DNA from: Mercurialis annua
Taxonomy: Eukaryota; Streptophyta; Magnoliopsida; Malpighiales; Euphorbiaceae
DNA: 64,000 nucleotides
Assembly (NCBI RefSeq): GCF_937616625.2
Contig: NC_065572.1
Span: 54,237,653-54,301,652, forward strand
Reading direction: 5' to 3'
Position 1 is the stretch's first letter; every line of letters begins with the position of its first letter. The notes beneath the pieces are model-generated. The model did no database searches and was not told the DNA's origin. It worked only from the letters and a program-made list of their open reading frames with translations. Shown piece after piece: positions 48,414 through 57,945 of this stretch. The position numbers and the translations under genes are program-made.

Positions 48414-48614
48414 AGCTGGTCTCAAACGAGACCAGCAAAAGGCCTTGGTTCTCGTTCGAGAAACGAGTTCTCGAACCAGAATGAAGCCTTTGAACACAGG
48501 TCTCGTTCGAGACCTGTGTTCCTTGGGCCAAAAATACTTGGTTCTCGTTTGAGAATTGAGTTTCTCGAACGAGAACACAAGTTTTCAACACAGGTCTCGT
48601 TCAAGACCTGTGTT
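48414..48614. repeat. Cluster of long palindromes in LTR U3
   Basis: A 28-bp palindrome with 13-base arms starting AACACAGGTCTCG around a TT centre lies at 48493-48520. A second copy with one mismatch is at 48587-48614. GCTGGTCTC facing GAGACCAGC lies at about 48414-48436, and TTCTCGTTCGAGAA-like palindromes fill the rest. All sit within about 400 bp of the LTR start, upstream of a weak TATA near 48350. Confidence 0.92.
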
Positions 48615-48797
48615 GGATCAAACGGGAACTGGCTCAAAGCCAATTCCCTTGGGCCGAAGAAATGGTTCGGTTTCTTGGGACCAAATATAATTAACCCAAC
48701 CTCAACCAACACGAAACGAGCTACCAAATCTTAAATTAACATCGAAACACCACCGGAAGCTCGTCGGAAATTATTAAAAAATATACGGGTTATTACA

Positions 48798-48809
48798 TTC
48801 TCCCCAACT
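48798..48809 (-). other. Polypurine tract of the Tekay-type element
   Basis: The minus strand reads AGTTGGGGAGAA directly before the LTR start TGTAATAACC. It matches the tract at 1278-1289. Confidence 0.85.
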
Positions 48810-48915
48810 AATTATAAATTCGTCCTCGAATTTAATACGACAAACAATAAACACCAGAACAACACGTAACACAAGTAAAAATCATGAAAGTCACAGAAAA
48901 TCAAGATATCGTACC

Positions 48916-49330
48916 TCACGAAAAAAGAAAAGGATAGCGATTCCGCATATCCGACTCGGTCTCCCAAGTGCACTCTTCTACATAATGATTGCGGTAGAGG
49001 ACTTTGACCATCGGAATCTCCTTGCTCCGCAATTTACGCACTTGCGTATCGACAACCTCAACTGGCTGTTCCTCATACGATAACTCTTGGTCAATCTCAA
49101 CGCTCTGAGGCACAATCACGTGCGAAGGATCAGAAATGCACTTCCTCAACATAGAAACATGAAACACAGGATGTACTAACGACATGTCTGGCGGCAGTAC
49201 TAGACGATAAGCCACAGCTCCAATCCTCTCTGAAATCTCATAAGGACCAATATACCTTGGTGCCAACTTTCCCTTGACACCAAAACGAACCACGCCTTTC
49301 ATAGGCGAAACCCGAAGAAACACGAAATCA
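48916..49330 (-). pseudogene. Chromovirus (Tekay-type) integrase C-terminus with chromodomain
   Basis: The minus-strand frame reads HVDFVFLRVSPMKGV at the start, then FGVKGKLAPRYIGPYEISER and VHPVFHVSMLRKCI, the GPY/F module of Ty3/gypsy integrases. It ends with a chromodomain-like segment: QVRKLRSKEIPMVKVLYRN, then HYVEECTWETESDMR. In this lineage the chromodomain is thought to guide insertion into heterochromatin. The zinc and catalytic domains are absent: upstream sequence changes at about 49330 into leader DNA. The frame ends 106 bp before the polypurine tract, so the order integrase end, tract, LTR is natural. This is the anchor that identifies the long LTR family. Confidence 0.9.
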
Positions 49331-49612
49331 ACATGCTTCTACAATGTCTTCACGTTATTTCCATGCTTGATATTCAAGCATCATTATCAAATTGTCTAGA
49401 CCGCATACACGCGTATATCGTAGTCTTATATCCCAAAAGGGAAGGCTGAGAACCTATGAAACATAAGAATATATGTAGGAGACATGACTCGAATCCTATG
49501 TACTGCAGTAGTTCCTATGAGTACCTATGACATCTACCCCATACTTTATTTTCATGTATCAGCAATGTTTTTAAATTCTCGAGTCCGAGAACTATTGCTC
49601 TGATACCAACTT
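49331..49612 (-). mobile_element. Leader DNA with tRNA-Met-type primer-binding site
   Basis: On the minus strand, four bases after the LTR end, comes TGGTATCAGAGC (49597-49608), the complement of plant initiator tRNA-Met 3' ends and a usual primer site. Following leader DNA runs straight into the integrase tail at about 49330. All of gag, protease, RT, RNase H and most of integrase is therefore deleted. Confidence 0.8.
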
Positions 49613-51156
49613 TGTCACGACCCAAATTCATAGATCGCGATCGGCGCTAGGGAATGGGAGTGGTTGCTCCAAAACCCGTAGCAAGCCTAAAAACCTTTAT
49701 AAATTTTTCGCAAATCAAGACCATACATCACGTATGATCAGTTTTCAGAAAACATCGTTAAAAGCTTTTCTTATTTAATGAAAACACATTTCTGAAAACT
49801 GGGTTCGCAAAACCCCGATTGTATTTAAAGAAACCAGAGCGCAAACATCAATCTCAGTTGACGCACCTGCTCTGCTTCTAATAGAATCCTAAAATGCTAA
49901 ACACATGAACCCAGTGTATCACTCAAACACGTGGTCCTAGCATTTTAGAAAACACGCAGCTTTTCATTCATATACATATACAATAGTTCAAATCAGAGTA
50001 TATCAAAATAAGTTTGAACTGCTGTAAATAAAAAAACGAACTTCCTAGTACCCGACTACTTGCAGCTCTAGAGGTATGACTAACATTGACTTCCAAAATT
50101 ACTGTGGAAGTCAGACCTCGTACTTAATAACCTGAAAAGGTGACCATTGGGGAGGGTCAGAAATATAAATATTTCTGAGTGAGTCTACAAATTTACAGTT
50201 GAATATTCAAATCGCAAATACATAAAACATTTGTCTATGTAAAATATTACCAATTAGTCGATCTAGAAGAAACCCTACAAGTAAGACTGTTGTATGAGTC
50301 TCAACCTACATAATACAGGCCTTAGACCGTGAACTGAAACACTGCCGTCTAAGCCGGGTGTCTGGACCGTAACCGTGAAACTGCCATCACAGTATTGCTT
50401 GTGACCGTAACCGTTACTGACGTCTCAGACTGTTAAGTCAGGGTCGCTAGCACTTCCAATGCCCAATGACATTAACTGTCCTCTATGTCAGACACAGGCT
50501 CGTATCGAGAAACACTACTGGTGATCACTCAGTCTTATTGACAACCAATAGGAAGCTTGTTCCAATTGATCTTTCATGGTTAAGTTATATTAGTGCGATT
50601 TATTATTTAAAACAGTTTAAATATAAATATTTAAAAGTAAAAAGCACAAAGTAAAACTCATAGTAGTTTCATCCCCATTTTCAAAAACGTTAGCTCCAAA
50701 CAAGCTTGTCAGTCAAACATGTTGGTATTTGGCTCGCTAGATCGACTACTCGTCGGATCTAATTAAAATTCAAATGTCAAAAGAATATTAGATATTGAAT
50801 TTTTAACTCTAGTCCTATCGTATAAACGATAGACTAAAACAACTAATGTTTATAGACGACTCTATAAATAAACACATAAACTAATCTCAATATTGAACTT
50901 CTCGTTCAATAAATAATACCACTCTTGGTATAGACTTATAGTCATTTAACATTAATCACTTTAATTAATGTAGAGGTTTATTAAAATCTAACATTGTTTT
51001 AATAAAGCAAATATCTTTTACTTTACACTCTTTTGATTCGCTTAACATTTGTCAATCTGTGTTACCAATCCATTTAGGTTGTTTTCGGATTGCAAAAACA
51101 CGTTAGACCAAGTCGGGTTTGAAAAACCCTAAATTTCTTCCCCCTCGGTCACAGGC

Positions 51157-51210
51157 TGTGTGGTTGCACAACTTCCTGTGCGCCCGCACAGGTTGTTGTG
51201 CGCCCGCACA
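51157..51210. repeat. Three-unit palindrome array, 20-bp phased
   Basis: TGTGTGGTTGCACA (51157), TGTGCGCCCGCACA (51177) and again TGTGCGCCCGCACA (51197) have centres exactly 20 bp apart. The first differs from the consensus by two changes that turn both CpGs into TpG/CpA-type steps. It lies about 310-370 bp downstream of the TATA box. Confidence 0.93.
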
Positions 51211-52039
51211 ACACGCTGGGCGTGCAGCAGCCCCGGGAATCTCGATTCCCGGGCCGTTCCGACCTATTTCCGACGCTCCGGAACACTCAAAAACATTAAT
51301 TCAACACTCTACTACACAATCCAATTTAATTCTATAATTAAAACGTCGAATCGATACGTACGCGATCGATTCAATACGTTTACCGTTTAATGTCGAATAT
51401 ATAATTAATATATATCGAAATAAACATCGTATACGAGATTAATACCTCGATTACTACTGGATTCGTTGAAGAAGGAGTCGGAATCGCGAAATGGATCGCT
51501 CCGCGCTGTCTCGGCTTGCTGCTCCTATTTATAGGAAATGTGATTTGGCTAAAGTACCATTTGGTACTAGCTCAATCATGCACTTTAACTCTTATTTTAA
51601 TTAGTCGTTTGTAACCCAAACGGAGACTAATTCCAAATTTTGCGAAACTTTACCCAAAAATCCAATAAAATATAAAACGAATAAAAATATAATTTTTATT
51701 CTCATCTGACTTATATTTTATTTTTAATTAATCTCCAAAGATTTATTAAGTCCAAATCAGTCACGCTTAATTAAAATTATTATGTCCAAATTCCATAAAA
51801 ATTTGACGGTAGCTTCGTCAAATTATTTCGCGAATATTAACATCAAAACTATTCGCTCGTGATTTATAAATTATTTTATTTTAATTTGGACTAACAAATA
51901 ATATTTAATTAGTTAATAATTGAAAACTAATTAAAGTAAACATCCAGGGATTAAAATGAACATTTTTTATTTCTATCCCTTCACTCCACACCGCCTCTTC
52001 TTTCTTCTTATCCTTCTTTTTATTTTATTTAATATATAT

Positions 52040-52427
52040 GGATATTAAACTCTGTAGATCACTAAGCTTTCCTCAAATTACAGAAAGGTCACTAAAAAAA
52101 CTTTTGTTACAAAATGGTCATTGAACTATTCATTTTATTACAAAGGGGTCCAGCCATCTAAAACGTTGCGTTTTAAGCAAAAACACAACATTTTTACTTA
52201 CGTGGCAAGCCAAAATTACCAAAGGGAACATAGTTCATTGACCTTTTTATAATAAGAGGTATTATCCAGTGATATTTTTATAATTCACGAAAAGTTTCGT
52301 GTTGTTTTTGTAACAACATAAACATTTTTATAGTAAATGGTATAGTTCAATGACTATTTTGTAACAAAAATTTTTTTAGTGATCTTTCTGTAATTTGAGT
52401 AAAGTCTAATGATCTACAGAGTTTAAT

Positions 52428-52431
<4 letters not shown>
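52040..52431. mobile_element. Mutator-like MITE with 9-bp TSD
   Basis: It begins GGATATTAAACTCTGTAGAT and ends with the inverse; the arms extend about 90 bp each. It is flanked by AATATATAT at 52031-52039 and 52432-52440. Length 392 bp, no coding capacity. The TSD lies in AT-repeat DNA, so chance matching is easier here than for the other MITEs. Confidence 0.85.

Positions 52432-52510
<79 letters not shown>
52432..52510. repeat. Long AT microsatellite
   Basis: About 39 AT units follow the MITE directly. It may have expanded from the AT-rich target site. Confidence 0.95.
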
Positions 52511-52512
<2 letters not shown>

Positions 52513-52996
52513 TAACGTATATTCGTCAATAACTCGTCGAGCTTTCCGAGTTTCGACATTTTAATTTTGGGGTTTTATCCGAAATCTTAAACTCTCCATT
52601 TAGAGTGGTACATTAATATATAAATTATCAATATATCAATTTATACGACGCTAAAGAGTATTTTCAAATTTATTACTCACGTCCACACTCGTTTATTAAA
52701 ATTTAAATTGCCGATTTAAATTTTAAACTCATATTATTACGATAGTCTTTTACATATTCGTATAAATTAAATTTACGTTTAAATTTATTTTACGTATTCC
52801 GAATCTATTAAATCACTTCCCGTGATTTAATAATTTTAAATAGTCAAATCTAACTATTATTTTTTGACTATTAAATTTAGTCTTTCCGAATATTTTTTTA
52901 AATATTCGAACCTGCAAAATATTATTTTTAATATTTAGATTACTCCAATTTGACCTCGTGACATATTCTAATTATTTAAAATTACAGAATATTACA

Positions 52997-53142
52997 ATTT
53001 ATCACTTACATATGTAGTACATACAAATAAACAATTATTCCTAACAATTTTCACGATTAAAATATTTTATATTTTATTTATTATTAAATATATAACGGGT
53101 CATGTATGTCGCTCACGTGCGTAGCACGTGACGAAATGCTAG
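52997..53142 (+). mobile_element. Helitron 3' end
   Basis: The stretch ends with the hairpin CACGTGCGTAGCACGTG (53114-53130) and the terminus CTAG at 53139-53142 followed by T, the Helitron 3' signature. The body upstream is AT-rich and its start is unclear because an LTR adjoins it. Confidence 0.7.
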
Positions 53143-53494
53143 TACTATATATAAAAGCACGGATGGAAGGGACAAATAAATTTACCTAATCCTCCTTCTA
53201 AATTTATTTGTAATTGATTTTTGTTAAAAGATTTTATAATCATTACTAATTACTAATTGACTACTAATTATGGAGTATATTTAAAGATAGACTTCTATTA
53301 GGTTACTATTTATGTATATATGTATCCTTAAATTTATCAACCCACGCCACATGTTTTTATACTTTAATTTTCCTCTTTTTTTTTAGAATTGTTGAATACC
53401 TCTATACTGGCTGGTTAATCTGTTGAACTGGATGTATAAACAGTCGAACCCAGTCCGATTAAATAAAAAACTATCTTTAATCATCTAAAAAATA

Positions 53495-53857
53495 AGGTTT
53501 AATTACTTAAAAAAAAAATCCCATCTTTAAACAATTTTTCGTTTATACCCTGACCTAAGAAAAAGTTCGTTTGTACCCTTTTTTTTATTTTTTTTTTTCA
53601 ATTGTACCCCAAAATTTTATTTTTTGACAATTTAATTAATTAAAGGATGAAAATATTAAAAATAATTAAATAGAAGGGTTATATCATCTTTTTTCTATTT
53701 GAAAAAATACAAATAAGCTAAAAAATGAAGAATTATTTTAAGTTTTTTCTAAATAAAAAAAGTTCAATTTAGTGCTTTAGGGTAGAGTTGAAAACAAAAA
53801 ATCAAAAAAAAGGTACAAATGAACTTTTTTCTAGATCATGGTATAAACGAAAAAATT
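53495..53857. mobile_element. Inverted-repeat element (MITE-like), right end cut
   Basis: TTTTTCGTTTATACCCTGAC, then CTAAGAAAAAGTTCGTTTGT on the left pairs with the inverse of the right end (53807-53857). The left arm extends about 35 bp further than the right, so the right end appears lost at the junction with the next segment. No TSD seen. Confidence 0.7.
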
Positions 53858-53879
53858 TCTGTCTCCTTTGCTTTGAAAT

Positions 53880-54600
53880 CTCACCTTCCTCGTAATCTGG
53901 CTCTTAAATAGAATACTACGCGGGACACTTAATCCTCTTTTTATCTCCGGAGGAGTTTCGCGAGATCGTAATTGAGCGAAACATCTGCTCATCGAAACCT
54001 AGCCCAACCTACTTAAAGCGAAGGTCTTGACCTGGAAGGATCGAAGAGAGCTTTCTTCTTCATAAGACAAAGCATTTGAACATCTTATTTCTCTTTTCAG
54101 GATGATGAAAGCGCTTTGGCAAGAAAGATTGCAAGCATAGCACTCCCAAGTATTCCCGCTAAGACCCTCATATATTTCATGGCATCATTGGCTTCCATTA
54201 CAGTCTCTTGATCCCCCAAGGGTTGTTCATAAAGTGGAGTGTAACGAAGAGCAGAGGAGTTTAAACAAAGAGTGGCTCGGCCTCTTGGGATCAAAACCTC
54301 TTTTTCCTATAGATGAGAAAAAGAAAGGACGGACAATCGGCGAGCCTCAGACTACTATCCTATGATAATTTACATGAAAGGTATGCATTCTGATAAATTC
54401 TCTAATAGTCCCTTCAGGTGTGAAGACAGGGAGTTCCTATTACAGAAGGGGATGGGACTAGAAGGCTTTGCATACAGACTAGTAACATCTCTTAGATGAC
54501 AGCCTTCTACTTACATTTACATAAGCACTCACCCTAAGTAATTAGGCCAAAAAACAATAAGGTTTGTACCCTGTACATTCGAGAGCTGAATACAAACCTC
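53880..54600. other. Organelle-like (possible mitochondrial) DNA segment
   Basis: Base composition changes from AT-rich to roughly balanced, with CCTAGCCC, GGAAGGATCGAAGAGAGC and GGGATGGGACTAGAAGGC style sequence reminiscent of plant mitochondrial intergenic DNA. The minus frame 54294-54097 encodes a 65-residue peptide with a hydrophobic end (VLAGILGSAMLAIFLAKAL) that could be one membrane segment; I do not recognise it. The identification rests on composition and feel, not on a match. Confidence 0.35.
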
Positions 54601-54621
54601 TACCCGGCGCTGAATTAGGGA

Positions 54622-54914
54622 CAGTGTTTTAAAAATCGGACCGGACCGGCCAGTCGGACCGGTTGAACCGCGAACCGGTCAGTGGTCCGGTTTGAAAAGA
54701 CAAAAAACGGATTTTTTGATTGGACCGGATTGGACCGGTATGAACCGGTAAAAAACCGGGTGTTAAATCGAATTGAACCGGTAAAAAATCGGCCAAACAA
54801 AAAAATTTCAATTTTTTTAAATTTATTAAACCGGTTGAACCGGTTATTAAACCGGTTGAACCGGAAACCGGTGGCCTCACCGGTTCGGCCACCGGTTCGG
54901 TTTTTAAAACACTA
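54622..54914. mobile_element. hAT MITE with 8-bp TSD
   Basis: It starts CAGTGTTTTAAAAATCGGAC and ends GGTTTTTAAAACACTA, flanked by ATTAGGGA at 54614-54621 and 54915-54922. Subterminal CCGGTTGAACCGG words match the larger element at 31376-32202. Length 293 bp. Confidence 0.93.
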
Positions 54915-55756
54915 ATTAGGGACATAATCTGTTGTTTATTTAGTAAACATTAATGATATATTTAATAACTATTATGCAAGAAATTTCCACTTCAATAAAA
55001 TAATATTTTAATATATTATATAGCTAATTCTTAGGCAATTTATAAAAGATACAGCATAAAACGTAATTTGTACTCTCTTTAGATGTTTGCATATGGTATT
55101 GCATAGTAACATATCTAATCCAACAAAAATAATATTAATAATAATTATAAATAAATATAATAATATAATTACAATAAATTTAATTCACTCATAAAATATT
55201 TATTGATATAAAAAAATTCAACTAAATTAACATTGTTTCAATTTAAAAATACACTAGCATAATCATAATGAATTCAATTAATATGTTACACTTTTTTATG
55301 AATATTAATATGTTACACTTACCATTACTATTTAGTAATATAACTAATAGCTTTTCTTTATAATATATTTTCCAATCCAATAAAAATTTAAACTAATATA
55401 ATAATTATACATAAAATACATGGTGTAACTATAATAAATTTTATTAATATAATAAACTATAAATAGACGTTGTTGACATTAATTAATTTTAAAAATTCAC
55501 ATTACGAAGCCACATGTGTAACACATAATGCGAAATTAGTATATATAAATTAAACCATCTCAATAATTCAAATCTTCCTGGCCTACTTCGTTTAAATTCC
55601 CTTACAACTTAAAGGATAATTACTAAAAGTGGTCGACCTTTAATGAAGATGGCTATTTAATCATATAGCTTAAATTTCATAATATCATCATTAACTCTTT
55701 TCTTTATGAATTTATGCATGCATGATATTAGAATCCGATAGGCGTAATATAATATA

Positions 55757-56102
55757 GGCCAAATGTCGTAAAATGGCCAAACCTTTTATAAAAGTTTCAT
55801 AAAAATTCCGACCTTTCAATTTTGTCGATTTTGACCAAAAATAAATTATTTGGTTTTAATTATGGTCTATTCTCAATTTGATTTCAATTTGCCTATCTGA
55901 CGCCTATGTGGCATGCCAAATATTGAAAGATCAGGACTTTTGTGAAACCAAATAATTTATTTTTGGCCAAAATTGACGAAATTGAAAGGTAAGGACTTTT
56001 GTAAAACCAAATAATCAGTTTTGGCCAAAATCGACAAAATTGAAAGGTCGAGACTTTTCTGAAAGTTTTGTGAAAGGTTTGGCCTTTTTACAACATTTGG
56101 CC
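55757..56102. mobile_element. Mutator-like MITE with 9-bp TSD
   Basis: It begins GGCCAAATGTCGTAAAATGG and ends TTACAACATTTGGCC, with arms over 80 bp. It is flanked by TATAATATA at 55748-55756 and 56103-56111. Internal GGCCAAAATTGACGAAATTG-like units repeat. Length 346 bp. Confidence 0.92.
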
Positions 56103-56251
56103 TATAATATAAAAATGGGAGCTGAATATGATAGTCACAAATAATCTCACATCAGATGACACATAAATAAAATAATTAAAGAAATAAAAGAGAAATTGAT
56201 AAAAATAGTGTTCAACTTATTCATTTAATTTATTTAATGTTGTATAATAAA

Positions 56252-56702
56252 TGTAGATACTATTTTCCGGTCAGGTAAAAAGTGATAAGGATCTGAAGCC
56301 TCTAATGATGATTTCTAGAGAAATCTGTCCGGGTGACGAACTATCGATTTATTTGCTGAAATCTAAGCAGGCGTAATTTGTGCATAACTGCAAATTTGGA
56401 GGATTGAAACTTAATTTGCCGCAAATAGCCTATAAAAATACAAAGAGAATGTAGTCTAAGTTTAGAAATTGAACTAATTGCAATGTCTTAGAAATTTATA
56501 GGTCAATTTGCAAATTTTACGGATTAAAATTGACCATACCATAACCCATAGGGTCTTAGTAGCCTTTTTTGACACTTTTAAGCAACAAAACTGACTTTCA
56601 ACACTTTTTTATTTAGCCATCAAGTGTAAATCCGAAATTAATTAATTAAAAAGAGCTTTTTTAACTAATACTGATACCTAATATATATCTATCTATAATC
56701 TA
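56252..56702 (+). mobile_element. LTR family C, 5' fragment cut by a Helitron
   Basis: It starts TGTAGATACTATTTTCCGG and follows, with gaps, the minus-strand LTR that begins at 19226 for about 450 bp (shared AAAAAGTGATAAGGA, TCTAAGCAGGCGTAAT, TTAGTAGCCTTTTTT). At 56703 it changes to Helitron sequence. No continuation was found beyond. Confidence 0.7.
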
Positions 56703-57222
56703 TCTATACTATATATAAAAGCACGGGGGGGGGGGACAAGCAAATTAACTGAATAACCCTTTCAGTTCATTATTAAATAAAGGTTTTATAGTCATTAACT
56801 AATTAGTTATTTAATTAATCATTATTGTAATTAAAATCCTAATTAGAATAGGTAGTTAAATTATCTAAATTGTATCCAAATTAGTAGGAATACCTATCTT
56901 TCAGTTTGATTTAACTACAAAATTAAAATACTATACTTGGTAAATATATTATCATTCAATTTTTTATCTTATTATTTTTAATGATATTATTAATAAAATG
57001 AAGTTAATTATTTAATTATGGTTATTATAAAACCAAAAGAAGAATAAATTTAGTGTGGAAAAAAATTAATAACCGAATATATTATATTTATTTTTACAAT
57101 TTTTTTAACTAATTTAATATTAACCATAAATAAAAAATTGATATAAATATAATAAGTTTACTAATATGTGCATTGACGAGTTACGTTACGAGCCACGTGC
57201 ATAGCACGTAATGCGAAACTAG
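56703..57222 (+). mobile_element. Non-autonomous Helitron, 520 bp
   Basis: A|TC start: TCTATACTATATATAAAAGC, followed by a run of 11 G. The 3' end has a hairpin CCACGTGCATAGCACGT (57193-57209) and terminus CTAG at 57219-57222 followed by T. It sits between A and T, as Helitron insertion predicts. No protein. Confidence 0.82.
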
Positions 57223-57394
57223 TATATATAAAAGCACGGATGGGGGGGGGGGGACAGACAAGTTTACTAAATAATAAACACAGATGGGGGGGAGGGGGCA
57301 GGTAAATTTACTGAATAATCCTTTTCAGCTTACTACTAAATAAAGGTTTTATAGTCCTTAACTAATTAGTTATTTAATTAATCACTATTGTAAT
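57223..57394 (+). mobile_element. Second Helitron 5' fragment, head to tail
   Basis: TATATATAAAAGCACGGATG followed by a G run of about 12 starts right after the previous CTAG. A second AGATGGGGGGGAGGGGGCAG and the same TTTACTGAATAATCC body follow. It is cut at 57395 by the Tat-type LTR. Confidence 0.75.
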
Positions 57395-57872
57395 TGATAC
57401 CGACCTAAGAATATCCGAACTCCAAGCATCGCCTAGAAAATACTATGCTCGCCCATTGAGTCTCCAAAAGATTCATCGCCCAAAGATAATACAAGTATCA
57501 CCCATATCTGTCTAAATCAGACTCCCTCAGTTAGCTATCGAGCTGACCTCATCCACTTCGTTCTCTTACACCTACTACCCGGGATAATCGGGAGACGTGC
57601 CATAACCATTATCAAAGTTCGTGGGACAAACTCACGAACTACCAGATAACAACCGCCATACATTCATTATAAAAGGAAGCCACAGAATGCTTAGAGAGGT
57701 ACGCACAAATCAGACTTGAATACATCAACACTCATTTACCTACCAAAAAACCCTTATTGACTTAAGCATCGGAGTGGCTTCCAGGCTAAATCAGCCTGAG
57801 GTCCTTTGAGCTTACATTTGTTACTTGTGCAGGAAAACAGTACGGGCGACCTTCGTAGTTCGACCTGTATCA
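57395..57872 (+). mobile_element. 5' LTR of a Tat-lineage Ty3/gypsy element
   Basis: The sequence runs TGATACCGACC ... GACCTGTATCA; the six terminal bases TGATAC/GTATCA are inverted repeats. A TATA-like TTATAAAAGG lies at about 57669. Length 478 bp. It is followed three bases on by GGTGGGGTGAGCGTGG, which should hold the primer site; I did not identify the tRNA. The 3' LTR lies outside the window. Confidence 0.82.
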
Positions 57873-57945
57873 TTTGGTGGGGTGAGCGTGGAACTTATTA
57901 GTTTCGTCGTTCCTTATAGATATTTTCAGAGTTTGCTTTTCAAGA

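Larger units (their letters stand above)
42564..48797 (-). mobile_element. Tekay-type 3' LTR (subfamily B), split by a solo LTR
   Basis: The minus strand starts TGTAATAACCCGTATA at 48797 after the polypurine tract AGTTGGGGAGAA (48798-48809) and ends GGGTCGTGACA at 42564. It is about 2.9 kb without the insertion at 43915-47212. The 42564-43914 part matches the plus-strand LTR at 1290-4526 in reverse, including the triple CTCGGTGTAGC repeat (about 43150-43275). The U3 carries long palindromes (48414-48614). Confidence 0.8.
49613..52996 (-). mobile_element. Tekay-type 5' LTR (subfamily A)
   Basis: The minus strand starts TGTAATATTCTGTAATT at 52996 and ends TGGGTCGTGACA at 49613, followed by the primer site. 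It holds a MITE (52040-52431), an AT microsatellite, a TATA box in the palindrome CCTATTTATAGG (51524-51535) and a TGTGCG/CGCACA palindrome group (51157-51210). It resembles the solo LTRs at 24825 and 43915 rather than the 3' LTR at 42564, although it sits at the other end of the same remnant. Without the MITE it is about 3.0 kb. The 5' boundary is less sure than the 3' one. Confidence 0.7.
53143..55539 (+). mobile_element. Candidate non-autonomous Helitron carrying several inserts
   Basis: It opens TACTATATATAAAAGCACGG, the 5' end shared with the Helitron at 56703 but lacking its leading TC, directly behind the preceding CTAG. It closes with a degenerate hairpin CCACATGTGTAACACAT and the terminus TTAG at 55536-55539 followed by T. 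No RepHel protein is encoded. Between the ends lie an inverted-repeat element, an organelle-like stretch and a hAT MITE. The two ends could also belong to different copies. Confidence 0.5.

Noticed and set aside
49597..49608. tRNA-Met gene fragment
   Set aside because: Only the 12-base complement of the tRNA 3' end is present next to an LTR end, which is a primer-binding site.
54097..54294. Small membrane protein gene
   Set aside because: One hydrophobic stretch in a 65-codon frame is not enough; kept only as part of the organelle-like segment.
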